Below are positions 52,015 to 61,613 of a DNA stretch of 64,000 nt, piece after piece. Source of the stretch: Stenotrophomonas sp. 24(2023) (GTDB lineage Bacteria > Pseudomonadota > Gammaproteobacteria > Xanthomonadales > Xanthomonadaceae); assembly GCF_030913365.1 (NCBI RefSeq), contig NZ_CP133160.1, positions 3,014,001 to 3,078,000 of the forward strand, in the 5' to 3' direction. The notes under the pieces were generated by a model, which did not search any database, was not told the origin of the DNA, and saw only the letters and a list, made by a program, of their open reading frames with translations. Position 1 is the stretch's first letter. Each line of letters starts with the position of its first letter. The position numbers were made by a program, and so were the translations under genes.

Positions 52015-54210
52015 TCAGTACTTCCAGCGCAGGCTCAGCGCCACGAAGCGCGGCTCGCCATAGTTGTTGTAGTCCAGGTTGGCCCAGTAGGTCTTGTCCA
52101 GCGCGTTGCGCACGCTCAGCGTCGCTGTCCAGCTGTCGGTGATGCGGTAGTTGGCGTTGAACTGCACCAGCGCATAGGCCGGCTGGTTCACCGTCACCGT
52201 GCCACCCAGCGGGTAGGGCACGTTGTAGCCCTGCACCTTGCCCTGCCACTGCAGGCCACCGCCCACGCTCAGGCGCGACAGCACGCCGCGCAGCTGCACC
52301 TGGGTGTTGAGCTGCAGCAGGTCCTTGGGCGGGTTGGCGTACAGCAGGTCGGTGGCCGCGCGGGTCACCTTGACGTGGGTGTAGCCGGCATTGACCGTCC
52401 AGCCCGGCAGGATCTCGCCGTTGATGTCCACTTCCCAGCCCCGCGCCTTGGTGCCGTTGACGCCGATGTAGGCCGAGCTGCCGTCGCTGAGCGAGTTGTC
52501 CGGCACGCTGGTGTCACGCACCGCGTAGTTGTCCTGCTTGGCCTCGAACACGGCGGCATTGGCGGTCAGGCGGCCGTCGAGCCACTGCGTCTTCAGGCCC
52601 GCTTCCAGGTTCGAACCCTGCACCGGCGCCAGCAGGTTCTCGTTGCGGTCCTTGTAGTTCTGCGGGTTGAAGATCTCGGTGTAGCTGGCGTACAGCGCTA
52701 CGTTCGGGGTGAGGTCGTACACCAGGCCCACGTACGGGGTGACTTCATCGCTGACCTTGTAGGCACCGCTGGTGCCGGTGTAGGTGCCGGCGGCGTTGTA
52801 GGCGCGGGTGAGCGTTTCCCAGCGGCTCAGGCGTGCGCCGGCGATCAGCGACAGCGGGTCGGCCAGGCGCAGGCGGGTGGCCAGGTAGAAGCCGCTCTGC
52901 GTGGTGTGTGCCACGCGGCGTGCGCCGGTGCGGGTATAGGTGACCTCGGAAATGTCACCGTTCCAGGTGTGCACATTGGGAATGTAGTAGCAGCGTTCGC
53001 TGCCGCAACGCGCCCAGTCGGTGGGGAAGTTCAGCGCCACGGTGTTGGTGGTGCTTTCCAGGTCCGACCACTGCGCACCCACGGTCAGGTCATGCTGGCG
53101 ACCGAACAGGTCGAAGGTGCCGGTCAGGTAGGCATCGACATTGCGGCGGGTGTCTTCGGTATCGCCGGCGGCCGCGCGCAGGAAGATGCCCGCGCCGGTG
53201 GCCGGGTTCGGGTTGCCGCTGCCGTACACGCGCACGTTCTGCACGTTGCCGCGGGTCTGGGCGGTGTTGATCTTCAGCAGCCAGTTCTCGCCGAAACGCT
53301 GTTCCAGGTTGGCGAAGGCGGTGCTGGTCTCGCGCTGCCAGTAGCTCCACTTCGGGGCCAGGTTGGTCGAGCGCGGCAGGTGCGCGAACTGGCCGGTGCT
53401 GTCGAAGAAGGGCACGGTGCCCCAGGTCGAGCCGACGGGATTGTTGTCCTGGGTCTGGTAGCCGACGGTGACCGTGGTGCTGTCGGTGATGTCGCCTTCC
53501 AGCACGGCCATGCCGGCCATCTTGTTCTCATCGTAGCGGTCGTAATACAGGCCACGGTCGGTGTAGGCGGCGACCACGCGGCTGCGGAAGCGGCCATCGG
53601 CGGTCAGCGGTGCGGTCACGTCCGCTTCCATGCGGCGGTAATCCCAGCTGCCGGCGCTCACCGAGAACGAGGCGTCGAATTCCTTGCCCGGGCGCTTGCG
53701 CAGCAGGTTCACCGTGGCCGACGGCACGCCGGCGCCGCTGAGCAGGCCGTTGGCGCCGCGGATCACTTCGATGCGGTCATAGAACGCGGTGTCGTATTCC
53801 TGGTTGGTCGAGCCGCTGTAGGTGGGGATGCCATCGACCTGGAAATCGGTGATGGCAAAGCCGCGTGCGTAGTACAGCGGGCGCTGGGTGTCATAGAAGG
53901 ACACGCTGACGCCGGGGATGTTGCGCATCACGTCGTTGATGCTGAACAGCGATTCGTCCTGCAGGCGCTGCAGGCTGAGCACGGTGCTCGACTGCGGCGT
54001 CTCCTGCAGGGTGATCGGCAGGCGGGTGGTGCTCGACGGTGGCGTGCTGTGCTCGGCACTGACGCTGACGCGGTCCAGTGTCTTGGCATCGGACGCATCG
54101 GCGGCGGTTTCGGCCAGGGCCGGCGCGGCCGTCAGCATCAGGACAGACAGCAGCGCGGTGGGCAGCGCGGCACGACGGGGCAGGTGGCAGGACTTTCGCG
54201 GCAGGGACAT
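52015..54210 (-). CDS. TonB-dependent siderophore receptor (FhuE/FpvA-like)
   Basis: A 731-residue receptor with a signal peptide (about residues 1-34, ending APALAE), a plug domain (LPITLQETPQSSTVLSLQRL, DVMRNIPGVSVSFYDTQRP, VDGIPTYSG, YDRIEVIRGANGLLSGAG) and a 22-strand barrel ending PRFVALSLRWKY. The plug resembles ferric-siderophore receptors that take up coprogen, rhodotorulic acid or pyoverdine-like xenosiderophores. The start at 54210 (MSLPRKSC) matches the signal peptide. Its AT-rich promoter region contains a weak Fur-box resemblance, consistent with iron control. Confidence 0.93.
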   Translation of the reverse strand: MSLPRKSCHLPRRAALPTALLSVLMLTAAPALAETAADASDAKTLDRVSVSAEHSTPPSSTTRLPITLQETPQSSTVLSLQRLQDESLFSINDVMRNIPGVSVSFYDTQRPLYYARGFAITDFQVDGIPTYSGSTNQEYDTAFYDRIEVIRGANGLLSGAGVPSATVNLLRKRPGKEFDASFSVSAGSWDYRRMEADVTAPLTADGRFRSRVVAAYTDRGLYYDRYDENKMAGMAVLEGDITDSTTVTVGYQTQDNNPVGSTWGTVPFFDSTGQFAHLPRSTNLAPKWSYWQRETSTAFANLEQRFGENWLLKINTAQTRGNVQNVRVYGSGNPNPATGAGIFLRAAAGDTEDTRRNVDAYLTGTFDLFGRQHDLTVGAQWSDLESTTNTVALNFPTDWARCGSERCYYIPNVHTWNGDISEVTYTRTGARRVAHTTQSGFYLATRLRLADPLSLIAGARLSRWETLTRAYNAAGTYTGTSGAYKVSDEVTPYVGLVYDLTPNVALYASYTEIFNPQNYKDRNENLLAPVQGSNLEAGLKTQWLDGRLTANAAVFEAKQDNYAVRDTSVPDNSLSDGSSAYIGVNGTKARGWEVDINGEILPGWTVNAGYTHVKVTRAATDLLYANPPKDLLQLNTQVQLRGVLSRLSVGGGLQWQGKVQGYNVPYPLGGTVTVNQPAYALVQFNANYRITDSWTATLSVRNALDKTYWANLDYNNYGEPRFVALSLRWKY

Positions 54211-54374
54211 GGTGGGCTCGGGTGGTGGGGGGAACGGCAAGGGCATGGCAATGCCCTGGCACAACGGCCGGGCAGGTCAGGTCCATCTCGGGGGCGCGCG
54301 TAGGGGTACGTCGCTGGCTGGCAGGCTCCATCCCGGGAACCGCCGCGGTTGCTATGGCGACACGTGCGGAACGC

Positions 54375-54405
54375 AAATGTAAATCGTTCTTAACATCATT
54401 ACAAT
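54375..54405 (-). promoter_or_regulatory. AT-rich promoter region with possible Fur box
   Basis: The minus strand reads GTAATGATGTTAAGAAC then GATTTACATTT. TAATGAT matches a Fur 7-mer half-site, but the second half is poor. The patch stands out as AT-rich in a GC-rich spacer about 165-195 bp before the receptor start. Iron regulation of a siderophore receptor is expected; the exact site is uncertain. Confidence 0.35.
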
Positions 54406-54448
54406 CCGTGACGTGCCATCGGCCCTGCCGTGGCCTGTCCCGTAAACG

Positions 54449-54476
54449 CGGACGGCCACCCGAAGGTGGCCGTCCG
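54449..54476. terminator. Hairpin after mqo
   Basis: A perfect 12-bp stem (CGGACGGCCACC / GGTGGCCGTCCG, 4-nt loop) starts about 24 bp after the mqo stop. On the minus strand it is followed by CGTTTACG, a weak T run. It probably ends the mqo transcript. Confidence 0.65.
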
Positions 54477-54499
54477 TGTGCAACCGGTGGAACGCAGGC

Positions 54500-56188
54500 T
54501 TACAGGGCCTGCAGTTCCTCGTTGGCGTTGCGCTTTTCCTTGGCCGCTGCCGGCGCCGGAGCCGCTGCAGCCGGGGCGGGCGCACCGTCCACCGGCACTT
54601 CCAGGTAGGGCAGATGCAGCGTCTGGCTGGTCTGCGTGCGGATCGCGTTGGTCAGCGCGGCGCTCTCGTTGAGCTTGCGGCCGTAGGACGGGACGATCTG
54701 GCGCAGGCGGGTTTCCCAGCCCCCCTTCATTTCGTCCGGGAAGGCCTTGGCCATCAGGTCCAGCATGATCGGCGGCGAGGTCGAGGCCCCCGGCGATGCG
54801 CCCAGCAGCGCGGCGAGGGTGTGGTCCTTGTCACTGACGATCTCGGTGCCGAACTGCAGCACCGGGCCCTTGAGCGGATCGCGCTTGATGATCTGCACGC
54901 GCTGCCCGGCGGTGACCAGCTTCCAGTCTTCCGGCTTGGCGTTGGGGAAGTACTTCACCAGTTCGGCCTGGCGATCGGCGTCGTTCAGCCGCGCCTGCGC
55001 CATCAGGTACTGCACCAGGTCCAGGTTGTCCGCGCCCACGCGCAGCATCGGGCCGACGTTGTTGTGGGTGACCGACGAATACAGGTCGAACCAGGAACCG
55101 TGCTTGAGGAACTTGGTGCTGTACAGCGCGAAGGGCCCGAACAGGACCACCGGCTTGCCGTCCAGCTTGCGGGCATCCAGGTGCGGCACCGACATCGGCG
55201 GCGAGCCGGTTTCGGCCATGCCGTACGCCTTCACGTCATGGCGCGAGGTCACGTTGCTGCCCTGGAACGCCAGGAACTGGCCGCCCACCGGGAAGCCGGC
55301 ATAGTCCTTCGATTCGGGAATGCCGGACATCTGCAGCAGCTTCAGCGCTGCACCGCCGGCACCGATGAACACGAAGCGGGCCTTGGTGGTGCTTTCCTTG
55401 CCGCTCTTGAGGTCCTTCACCGTCACGTTCCAGGTCTTGTCCTGGTCCTGGCGCAGGGCGCTGACTTCATGGCCCAGGTGCAGGCCGAAGTTCGGGCTGC
55501 GCTGCAGGCCGGCGGTCAGCTGGCGGGTGATCACGCCGAAGTTGACGTCGGTGCCCAGCGGCATCCAGGTGGCGGCCACGCGCTGCTTCGGGTCGCGGCC
55601 TTCCATCAGCAGCGGTGCCCACTTGGCGATCTGCGCCGGGTCTTCGCTGTACTGCATGCCGTAGAACAGCGGGTTCTTCACCAGCGCCTGCTGGCGCTTG
55701 TGCAGATAGGCGATGTTGTCATCGCCCCACACGAAGCTCATGTGCGGGGTGGGGTTGATGAAGTCGCTGGGCTGGCTGAGGCGGCCTTCCTTCACCTGGT
55801 GCGACCAGAACTGGCGCGACACCTCGAAGCTTTCGGCGATGCCGACTGCGCGCTTGGTCTCGATGCTGCCATCGGGCAGTTCCGGGGTGTAGTTCAGTTC
55901 GGCGAAGGCCGAGTGGCCGGTACCGGCGTTGTTCCAGCCGTCCGAGCTCTCGCCGGCCACGCCGTCCAGGCGCTCGTACACCTGGATGTTCCAGTCCGGC
56001 TGCAGTTCCTGCAGGTAGGTGGCCAGGGTGATGCTCATGATGCCGGCACCCACCATCACCACATCCACCGGTTTCTCATTGCCGGCTGCCGGTACCGAGC
56101 GCTTGGTCAGGGGCCAGTACAGGAACAGTACCGAGACCACCAACAGCAGCACCAGCAGGGCCAGCAGCGCCTTGCCAAACTTCTTCAT
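54500..56188 (-). CDS. mqo: Malate:quinone oxidoreductase
   Basis: A 562-residue FAD enzyme. An N-terminal membrane segment (residues 6-26) is followed by [20 protein letters not shown] (FAD-binding GxGxxS) and [22 protein letters not shown], the signature of Mqo. It oxidises malate to oxaloacetate and passes electrons to quinone, an NAD-independent TCA step. The extra N-terminal anchor and the alanine/proline-rich tail (about residues 535-562) are unlike E. coli Mqo. The start at 56188 includes the anchor. Confidence 0.95.
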   Translation of the reverse strand: MKKFGKALLALLVLLLVVSVLFLYWPLTKRSVPAAGNEKPVDVVMVGAGIMSITLATYLQELQPDWNIQVYERLDGVAGESSDGWNNAGTGHSAFAELNYTPELPDGSIETKRAVGIAESFEVSRQFWSHQVKEGRLSQPSDFINPTPHMSFVWGDDNIAYLHKRQQALVKNPLFYGMQYSEDPAQIAKWAPLLMEGRDPKQRVAATWMPLGTDVNFGVITRQLTAGLQRSPNFGLHLGHEVSALRQDQDKTWNVTVKDLKSGKESTTKARFVFIGAGGAALKLLQMSGIPESKDYAGFPVGGQFLAFQGSNVTSRHDVKAYGMAETGSPPMSVPHLDARKLDGKPVVLFGPFALYSTKFLKHGSWFDLYSSVTHNNVGPMLRVGADNLDLVQYLMAQARLNDADRQAELVKYFPNAKPEDWKLVTAGQRVQIIKRDPLKGPVLQFGTEIVSDKDHTLAALLGASPGASTSPPIMLDLMAKAFPDEMKGGWETRLRQIVPSYGRKLNESAALTNAIRTQTSQTLHLPYLEVPVDGAPAPAAAAPAPAAAKEKRNANEELQAL

Positions 56189-56601
56189 GGGAAAGGGTCC
56201 ACTTGCATAGGGGAGGAGATCAGGATGCGTGCCCGGGTGGGAAAGGGCGTGAAGAAACAACGCCTTGCGCGATCCATGCGCGGATTCTAACCGGATGTGG
56301 TCCTGTTTTGGTGCAATGCAGCATCCTGCCGCCCGCATCGGCAAGCTCGGCCGTCCGGCGGCGCACCGGTGTACCCATGGCCACGGAAGGGCCATGCAAC
56401 GAAGCCATCGTCAGGTGCTTGCTGCCCTGCGGTACGCAGGACACCGGAGCGGTGCACGCACCGGAATTCCGCGAGGACGGCGATCCGCGCGCGCCCCTCC
56501 TGTCCAGCGTGGATTGCCGCGTGACCCGGCCCCGCAACTGCTGCAACATCGGTGCGAAGGTCCAGGCACTGCTGGTCCGCGGGATTGCCGGGGGAGATCA
56601 C
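56189..56601. other. 413-bp divergent spacer between mqo and a small secreted-protein gene
   Basis: No coding frame with protein-like composition is seen here; long open frames are shadows of GC skew. The part near 56280-56330 is a little AT-richer and may hold the mqo promoter (TAGAAT on the minus strand at about 56287-56292 as a possible -10). No repeat, terminator or operator is recognised. Confidence 0.4.
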
Positions 56602-57102
56602 ATGCACCGTTCCATGATGCTGCTTGCCCTGATGCTGGCCGCCGCGCCCTGCGCCGCATCCAGCCAGGAAACGCCCGCCATGATCGAACTCCACGTGCGC
56701 TGCATCGACGAGGCCGCCTGCCACTTCCGGGGCGAGGACATCCGCGTGGAACTGGAACTGCGCAATGCGGGCAATGAAGACGCACAGGTACCGGCGGAGT
56801 TCTACCGCCGGCGCGGGCCCAGCGTGACCCTGGTGGACCGCCACTCCGGCAAGGAAATCCTGCTGGCCACCAACCTGCCGGATACGCGGTTGTTGAAGAC
56901 GCCGCAGACGCTGCGGCCGGGCCAGTCCTTCCGGTTCCCGTGGCGCATCCTGCCGACGGAGATCAGCGGTTTCGCGCTGCACCCGATCGATGTGTCGGCG
57001 GTGTTCAGCATCAAGCTGGCCCCGGGCATGCGGGGCGGGCAGGCGCGCATCGTCAGCAGCGGGCTGCACATCACCGATCCCGCCGGCAGCGCGTCGCGCT
57101 GA
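56602..57102 (+). CDS. Hypothetical secreted Ig-like domain protein
   Basis: A 166-residue protein with a signal peptide (about residues 1-20, ending CAASSQ). The mature part is a single beta-sandwich: MIELHVRCIDEAACHFRGEDIRVELELRNAG, then a SVTLVDRHSGKEI strand pair, resembling BsuPI/intracellular proteinase-inhibitor or Ig-like domains. ATG at 56602 follows GGGGGAGA. It has three Cys in the mature part. Function unknown. Confidence 0.82.
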   Translation: MHRSMMLLALMLAAAPCAASSQETPAMIELHVRCIDEAACHFRGEDIRVELELRNAGNEDAQVPAEFYRRRGPSVTLVDRHSGKEILLATNLPDTRLLKTPQTLRPGQSFRFPWRILPTEISGFALHPIDVSAVFSIKLAPGMRGGQARIVSSGLHITDPAGSASR

Positions 57103-57124
57103 GCCGGGCACCGCCGGGCTGCGG

Positions 57125-57571
57125 TCAGCGCAGTTCCAGGATCTCGTCGCCGGCGTCGTCGATCTCACCGGTCGGGTGCCAGCCGAGGTGGCGGTAGAAC
57201 CCATGCGAGCGCGAGCGCGGGTCGGCCGAGCAGGCCAGGAACAGGCGCTGGTGGCCGGCATCGCGGGCCAGGGCGACCACTTCCTCAAGCAGGCGCTGGC
57301 CGATGCCCCGGCCCTCGTGGCTGGGCAACAGGGCCAGCACCAGGACTTCGCCGCTTTCACGGTCGGCGAAGCCGTAGCCGACCATCTGCTCGCCATCGAG
57401 GGCAATGCGGCCGATGAAATCGCCGGCGGCGATGCCTTCGGCCCAGCTCTCGGCGGTGATGCCCAGTGCCGCCAGCTGGTCCGCGCTGAAGGCATTTTCG
57501 CGGGTGCGGCCGCGCAGGTCGATGCAGGCCGCGGCGTCGTCGGCAGCGGCGTCACGGGTATGGATCGGCAT
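57125..57571 (-). CDS. GNAT N-acetyltransferase
   Basis: A 148-residue single-domain GNAT. The acetyl-CoA loop is LALLPSHEGRGIGQRLLEEVVALARDAG (about residues 78-105), and DFIGRIALDGEQMVGYGFADRES forms the preceding strands. FYRHLGWHPTGEIDD ends the fold. The start at 57571 (MPIHTRDAA) gives the family length. Substrate unknown. Confidence 0.9.
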   Translation of the reverse strand: MPIHTRDAAADDAAACIDLRGRTRENAFSADQLAALGITAESWAEGIAAGDFIGRIALDGEQMVGYGFADRESGEVLVLALLPSHEGRGIGQRLLEEVVALARDAGHQRLFLACSADPRSRSHGFYRHLGWHPTGEIDDAGDEILELR

Positions 57572-57691
57572 GGTGGCTTCCTGGGGCAGGGGGTGGCCCC
57601 GCAGCATGGCATACACGCAGGGCCGGACGGTGCAGGTGCCGTAGTGGCCCGCTGCCGGCGATAGCGCGGTTGCCTTGCCCGTCGGGCTTTC

Positions 57692-58597
57692 CTAGCGCTT
57701 GCGTCGTACCAGCGCAGAGGACGCCTCCAGCACGGCCCGGGTCAGAAGCGACATGGTCTGCACGTCGCCCTTCCAGTGCTGCCAGTACAACGGCACGTCT
57801 TCCCAGGCGCGCTGGCGCACGTAGACCAGGCGGCCGGCATCCAGGTGGCGCTTGACCAGCGGCAGGGGGTTCATGGTCCAGCCCATGCCGCCCAGGTTGG
57901 CCTGCACGAAGGCCCGGGTGGAGGGAATCCACCAGGTGGGCGCGGTGCCGGGCAGGTCGTGGCCGGCCAGGCGCCGGGCGAAACGGGCCTGCATGTTGTC
58001 CTTGCGGTTGAACACCAGCACCGGCGCCTGGGCCAGGGCCTGGGCGGTCACGCCCTTTGAAAAGTGGCGTTCGCGGAATGCGGGCGTGCAGGTGGCGGCG
58101 TAGCGGATGCTGCCCAGCGCATGGATCTGGCAGCCCTGCACCGGCTCATCCAGGGTGGTCACCGCTCCCAGCACGGTGCCCTGGCGCAGCAGTTCGACGG
58201 TATGGTCCTGGTCCTCCACCCGCAGGTCCAGGGTGGTGCCGGTGCCCTGCGCGAACTGCCAGGCGGCCTGCGGGAACCAGGTTTCCAGGCTGTCATGGTT
58301 CACCGCCACCGGAATGCTGGCCTGTGGCAGGTCCTCGTCGGCCACGCCCATGCGGTGCAGGGCATCGTGCTCCAGCAGGGCGGTCTGCTCGGCCAGCTGC
58401 ACCAGCACCTGGCCTTCAGCGGTGGCGGTGGAGGGGGTGCCGCGCTTGACCAGCAACCGGCCGACCCGGTCCTCCAGTGCCTTGACCCGCTGCGAAATGG
58501 CCGAGGCGGTGACGTTGAGCGACTGTGCGGCGCGGTCGAAGCTGCCTTCGCGGATGACCGCTGCCAGGGCGCGCAGCTGGGCATGATCGATACGCAT
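57692..58597 (-). CDS. argP: LysR-family ArgP (IciA) regulator of amino-acid export
   Basis: A 301-residue LTTR of ArgP type: winged helix LRALAAVIREGSFDRAAQSLNVTASAISQRVKALEDRVGRLLV, then effector domain with VNHDSLETWFPQA and VFNRKDNMQARFARRL typical of ArgP/LysG. It activates the divergent exporter gene when arginine or lysine is high. The start at 58597 is clear. The 137-bp spacer to argO is its probable binding region. Confidence 0.93.
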   Translation of the reverse strand: MRIDHAQLRALAAVIREGSFDRAAQSLNVTASAISQRVKALEDRVGRLLVKRGTPSTATAEGQVLVQLAEQTALLEHDALHRMGVADEDLPQASIPVAVNHDSLETWFPQAAWQFAQGTGTTLDLRVEDQDHTVELLRQGTVLGAVTTLDEPVQGCQIHALGSIRYAATCTPAFRERHFSKGVTAQALAQAPVLVFNRKDNMQARFARRLAGHDLPGTAPTWWIPSTRAFVQANLGGMGWTMNPLPLVKRHLDAGRLVYVRQRAWEDVPLYWQHWKGDVQTMSLLTRAVLEASSALVRRKR

Positions 58598-58734
58598 CGA
58601 ATTAAGCTCCGCTAATGTTGGTTTAGTAAGTTTAGCTCGTCTTTTCCATGCTGCGGCGCGACAATTCTTCCCGTTCCCGGTGCTGTCCGCCTCCGCGAGG
58701 CACCGTCCCCCCGCACGACAAGGCAGTACACCCC
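58598..58734. promoter_or_regulatory. argP/argO divergent control region
   Basis: The spacer holds the AT-rich stretch AATTAAGCTCCGCTAATG followed by TTGGTTTAGTAAGTTTAG (about 58599-58636). Repeats of TTAG/CTAA and T-N11-A spacing suit LysR-type binding. The AT-rich end lies near argP, the rest (58650-58734) is GC-rich leader to argO. Confidence 0.5.
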
Positions 58735-59370
58735 ATGTTCTCGGTCATCTCCGCCAGCACCGGCCTCGGTGCCTGGTTCTCTGGTGCAGCTACCGGCGTC
58801 GGCCTGTTCGCCGTGGTCGGCGCCCAGAGCGCCTTCATCCTGCGCCAGGGCATCCTGCGCAAGCACATCGTGCCGGTGGTCGCCACCTGCGCGGCCATCG
58901 ATGCATTCTTCATCTTCGCCAGCGTGGCCGGCCTGCGCACGCTCACCTCGGCGCTGCCGTGGCTGACCAGTGCCGTGCTGTGGACCGGCGTGGCGTTCCT
59001 GGCCTGGTATGCGATGAAGTCGGCGCGCCGTGCCTTTGCCGGTGGCGGTGGCATGGGCGAGGCCGACAGCGACGATGGCAGCCGCCGCGCCGTGCTGCTG
59101 GCCGCTGTCGGCTTCTCGCTGATCAACCCGCACTTCTGGCTGGACATGATGGTGATCGGCTCCATCGCCGAGAATTTCGGCAATGCGCGCATGGCCTTCG
59201 CCGCCGGCGTGGTGACCGCCAGCTGCCTGTGGCTGACCGCGCAGGGCCTGGGCGCGCGCCTGCTGGCCCCGCTGTTCACCAAGCCCAGCACCTGGCGCGT
59301 ACTGGATGGCACCATCGCGGTGATCCTGAGCGTGCTTGCCCTGACATTGGCGGTGCGCGGGGTCCATTGA
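58735..59370 (+). CDS. argO: LysE/ArgO-family basic amino-acid exporter
   Basis: A 211-residue LysE-family membrane protein with five to six hydrophobic segments. ATGVGLFAVVGAQSAFILRQGILRKH is the family's N-terminal motif, and FSLINPHFWLDMMVIGSIAENFG follows. It exports arginine or lysine and is divergent from its regulator argP. The start at 58735 is at a normal distance; a strong T-run terminator follows 56 bp after the stop. Confidence 0.93.
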   Translation: MFSVISASTGLGAWFSGAATGVGLFAVVGAQSAFILRQGILRKHIVPVVATCAAIDAFFIFASVAGLRTLTSALPWLTSAVLWTGVAFLAWYAMKSARRAFAGGGGMGEADSDDGSRRAVLLAAVGFSLINPHFWLDMMVIGSIAENFGNARMAFAAGVVTASCLWLTAQGLGARLLAPLFTKPSTWRVLDGTIAVILSVLALTLAVRGVH

Positions 59371-59425
59371 CCCGGCGCCTGCCCCCCGAACCCACGTCCT
59401 GACTCTCTCTCCAAGGCAGTGGCAG

Positions 59426-59457
59426 CAACGGCACCGGCAACGGTGCCGTTGTTTTTT
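59426..59457 (+). terminator. Intrinsic terminator after argO
   Basis: An 11-bp perfect stem (CAACGGCACCG / CGGTGCCGTTG, 4-nt loop GCAA) overlaps a run of six T. It is the clearest Rho-independent terminator on the plus strand of this window. Confidence 0.9.
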
Positions 59458-59533
59458 CCGGGTCTGTGCGCCGGCTCCCCGGCACGGCTAGAATCGCCAG
59501 CGCGGACAGGGTGTCTGCATCAAAGGGGGAAGG

Positions 59534-61522
59534 ATGCGTACAGTGTTGTTGGCCGGGCTGCTGTGCAGCGCTTCGGCTTTTCTGCCGGCCAGCGCCGGCA
59601 CGTTGAAACTGGACACCTACCTGCGGGAGGAGGCGTTCACGGCCATCAAGATTTCGCCCGGTGGCGAGTATGTCGCAGCCACCGTCCCGCTGGAGGATGG
59701 CACCGCGCTTGCCATCTACCGCATCGCGGACATGGCACGGGTAGGGACCTTCCGGCCCCCCCGCAACAATCATGCGAACACATTCGATTGGGTCAGCAAT
59801 GACCGCCTGCTGGTCGGCCTGGCGCAGAAGCTGGGGCCGCTGGACCGCCCGGTGGCGACCGGTGAACTGTTCGGCATCAACGCCAACGGCAAGGCCGGTG
59901 AACTGCTGGTGGGCTACCGGGTGCAGGAACAGGGCCTGGGCACGAACATCAAGGTGAAGCCGGCCGGCATGGTCGCGGCCGAGCTCACCGACGAACTGGC
60001 CCAGGACGACCGCAACGTCCTGGTGGCGGTCACCCCGTTCACCCAGCATGCCTTCACCCAGCTCGAGCGGATGGATGTCATGACCGGGCGCCGCAATGCG
60101 ATCACCCGCTCGCCGGTCCAGCACGGGAGCTTCACCACCGATGGGCAGGGCGAGGCGCGCTTCGTGCGCGGCGCCGGCCCGGACAACGTGGACAAGCTCT
60201 ACTACCGCAGCGGTGCCAATGCCCAATGGGTACTGGTCAACGACGAAGGCCTGTCGCAGCGCGTGGAGCTGCCCCTGGGCTTTTCCGCCGATGGCCGCTT
60301 GGCCTACCTGCAGGTCGAGCAGCCCGATGGCCCCGACGCCATCGTCAGCTGGGACCCGCAGGACAACGTGCGCAAGGTCGTGCTGCGTGATGCGGTGGTC
60401 GATCCGCACCGGATCATCTTCCGGCCCGGCACGCGGGTGCCGGTGGGGGCTGAATTCCTCGGGGATACCCCGCGCACGCGCTTCTTCGATGACGCCTCGG
60501 CCGAGGCACGCCTGTACCGCAGCCTGGAAGCCGGGCTGGGCGGGCCGGTCTACATCACCTCCAGTACCCGTGATGGCAGCACCGTGCTGGTGGAATCACG
60601 CTCGGGCAGGAACCCGGGGGATTTCTTCCTGTACGACACGGTCAACAAGGCCGCACGGCACCTGATCAGCCGCAGCGAGTGGGTCGATCCGGAGCACAGT
60701 GCGGTGGTCCGCCCCATCAGCCTGAAGGCGCGCGATGGCCTGCCGCTGCATGGTTTCCTTACCGTGCCGGCCGGCAAGGCGGCGCGCGGGCTGCCCATGG
60801 TGGTGGTGCCGCATGGTGGGCCGATCGGGATTTTCGATGACGGTACCTATGATGCCGAAGCGCAGATGCTCGCTGCGGCAGGTTATGCGGTGCTGCAGGT
60901 GAACTTCCGCGGCTCGTCCAATTACGGCCGTGCGCATACCACGGCGGCGAAGCAGCAATGGGGCGCGTCGATGCAGGACGATGTGACCGACGCAACCCGT
61001 TGGGCGATCGCCGAAGGCACGGCAGACCCGGCACGCGTCTGCATCTATGGCGCCAGCTATGGCGGCTATGCGGCGATGATGGGGGCGGCGCGCGAGCCGG
61101 ACCTGTACCGCTGCGCGGCCGGCTACGTGGGCGTCTACGACCTGCCGCTGATGTACGCACGGGGCGATATCCAGGACGAGGAATCGGGGTTGAACTACCT
61201 GCGCGAATGGATCGGATCGCCGAAGGCGCTGGCCGACCGTTCGCCGGTCAACCTGGCCGGGCAGATCAAGGTGCCGGTGTTCCTGGCGGCGGGCGGCCAG
61301 GACATGCGGGCGCCGGTGCAGCACACCGAACGCATGGAAGCGGCGTTGAAGAAGGCCGGTACCCCCGTGGAAAGCCTCTACTACAAGACCGAGGGGCATG
61401 GCTTCTATGCCCAGGAGCATCGCCGGGAGTACTACACCCGCCTGCTGGCGTTCCTGTCACGCAGCCTGGGCGGTGCCACCGCCGCGGATGCGGCCGCGGC
61501 CGGCACGGGCAAGGCGCCGTAA
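59534..61522 (+). CDS. Secreted S9 prolyl-oligopeptidase-type peptidase
   Basis: A 662-residue protein with a signal peptide (about residues 1-22, ending PASAG), a propeller domain and a C-terminal alpha/beta-hydrolase domain. Catalytic triad: S508 in YGASYGGY, D590 in GGQDMRAP, H622 in TEGHGFY. It belongs to the S9C/acylaminoacyl-peptidase-like group that releases short peptides or dipeptides from oligopeptides in the periplasm. A very similar gene follows 91 bp later, so this is a tandem duplication. Confidence 0.93.
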   Translation: MRTVLLAGLLCSASAFLPASAGTLKLDTYLREEAFTAIKISPGGEYVAATVPLEDGTALAIYRIADMARVGTFRPPRNNHANTFDWVSNDRLLVGLAQKLGPLDRPVATGELFGINANGKAGELLVGYRVQEQGLGTNIKVKPAGMVAAELTDELAQDDRNVLVAVTPFTQHAFTQLERMDVMTGRRNAITRSPVQHGSFTTDGQGEARFVRGAGPDNVDKLYYRSGANAQWVLVNDEGLSQRVELPLGFSADGRLAYLQVEQPDGPDAIVSWDPQDNVRKVVLRDAVVDPHRIIFRPGTRVPVGAEFLGDTPRTRFFDDASAEARLYRSLEAGLGGPVYITSSTRDGSTVLVESRSGRNPGDFFLYDTVNKAARHLISRSEWVDPEHSAVVRPISLKARDGLPLHGFLTVPAGKAARGLPMVVVPHGGPIGIFDDGTYDAEAQMLAAAGYAVLQVNFRGSSNYGRAHTTAAKQQWGASMQDDVTDATRWAIAEGTADPARVCIYGASYGGYAAMMGAAREPDLYRCAAGYVGVYDLPLMYARGDIQDEESGLNYLREWIGSPKALADRSPVNLAGQIKVPVFLAAGGQDMRAPVQHTERMEAALKKAGTPVESLYYKTEGHGFYAQEHRREYYTRLLAFLSRSLGGATAADAAAAGTGKAP

Positions 61523-61613
61523 GGCGGCAGGGACGATACGGGCAGCGCGTGCCGTGCACGCGCACAGGGATGCCACCGGGCGGTATGGCCGCCCGGTACA
61601 CAGGGGGAAAACC

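Noticed and set aside
51826..54303. Long plus-strand frame opposite the siderophore receptor
   Set aside because: It has valine/glycine/histidine-rich composition and is a codon-bias shadow of the receptor gene.
54375..54405. Confident Fur box
   Set aside because: Only one 7-mer half-site matches; kept as a low-confidence promoter region.
56189..56601. Coding gene in the spacer upstream of the small Ig-like protein
   Set aside because: The in-frame extension is Pro/Arg/Cys-rich without domain features and the signal peptide starts later at 56602.
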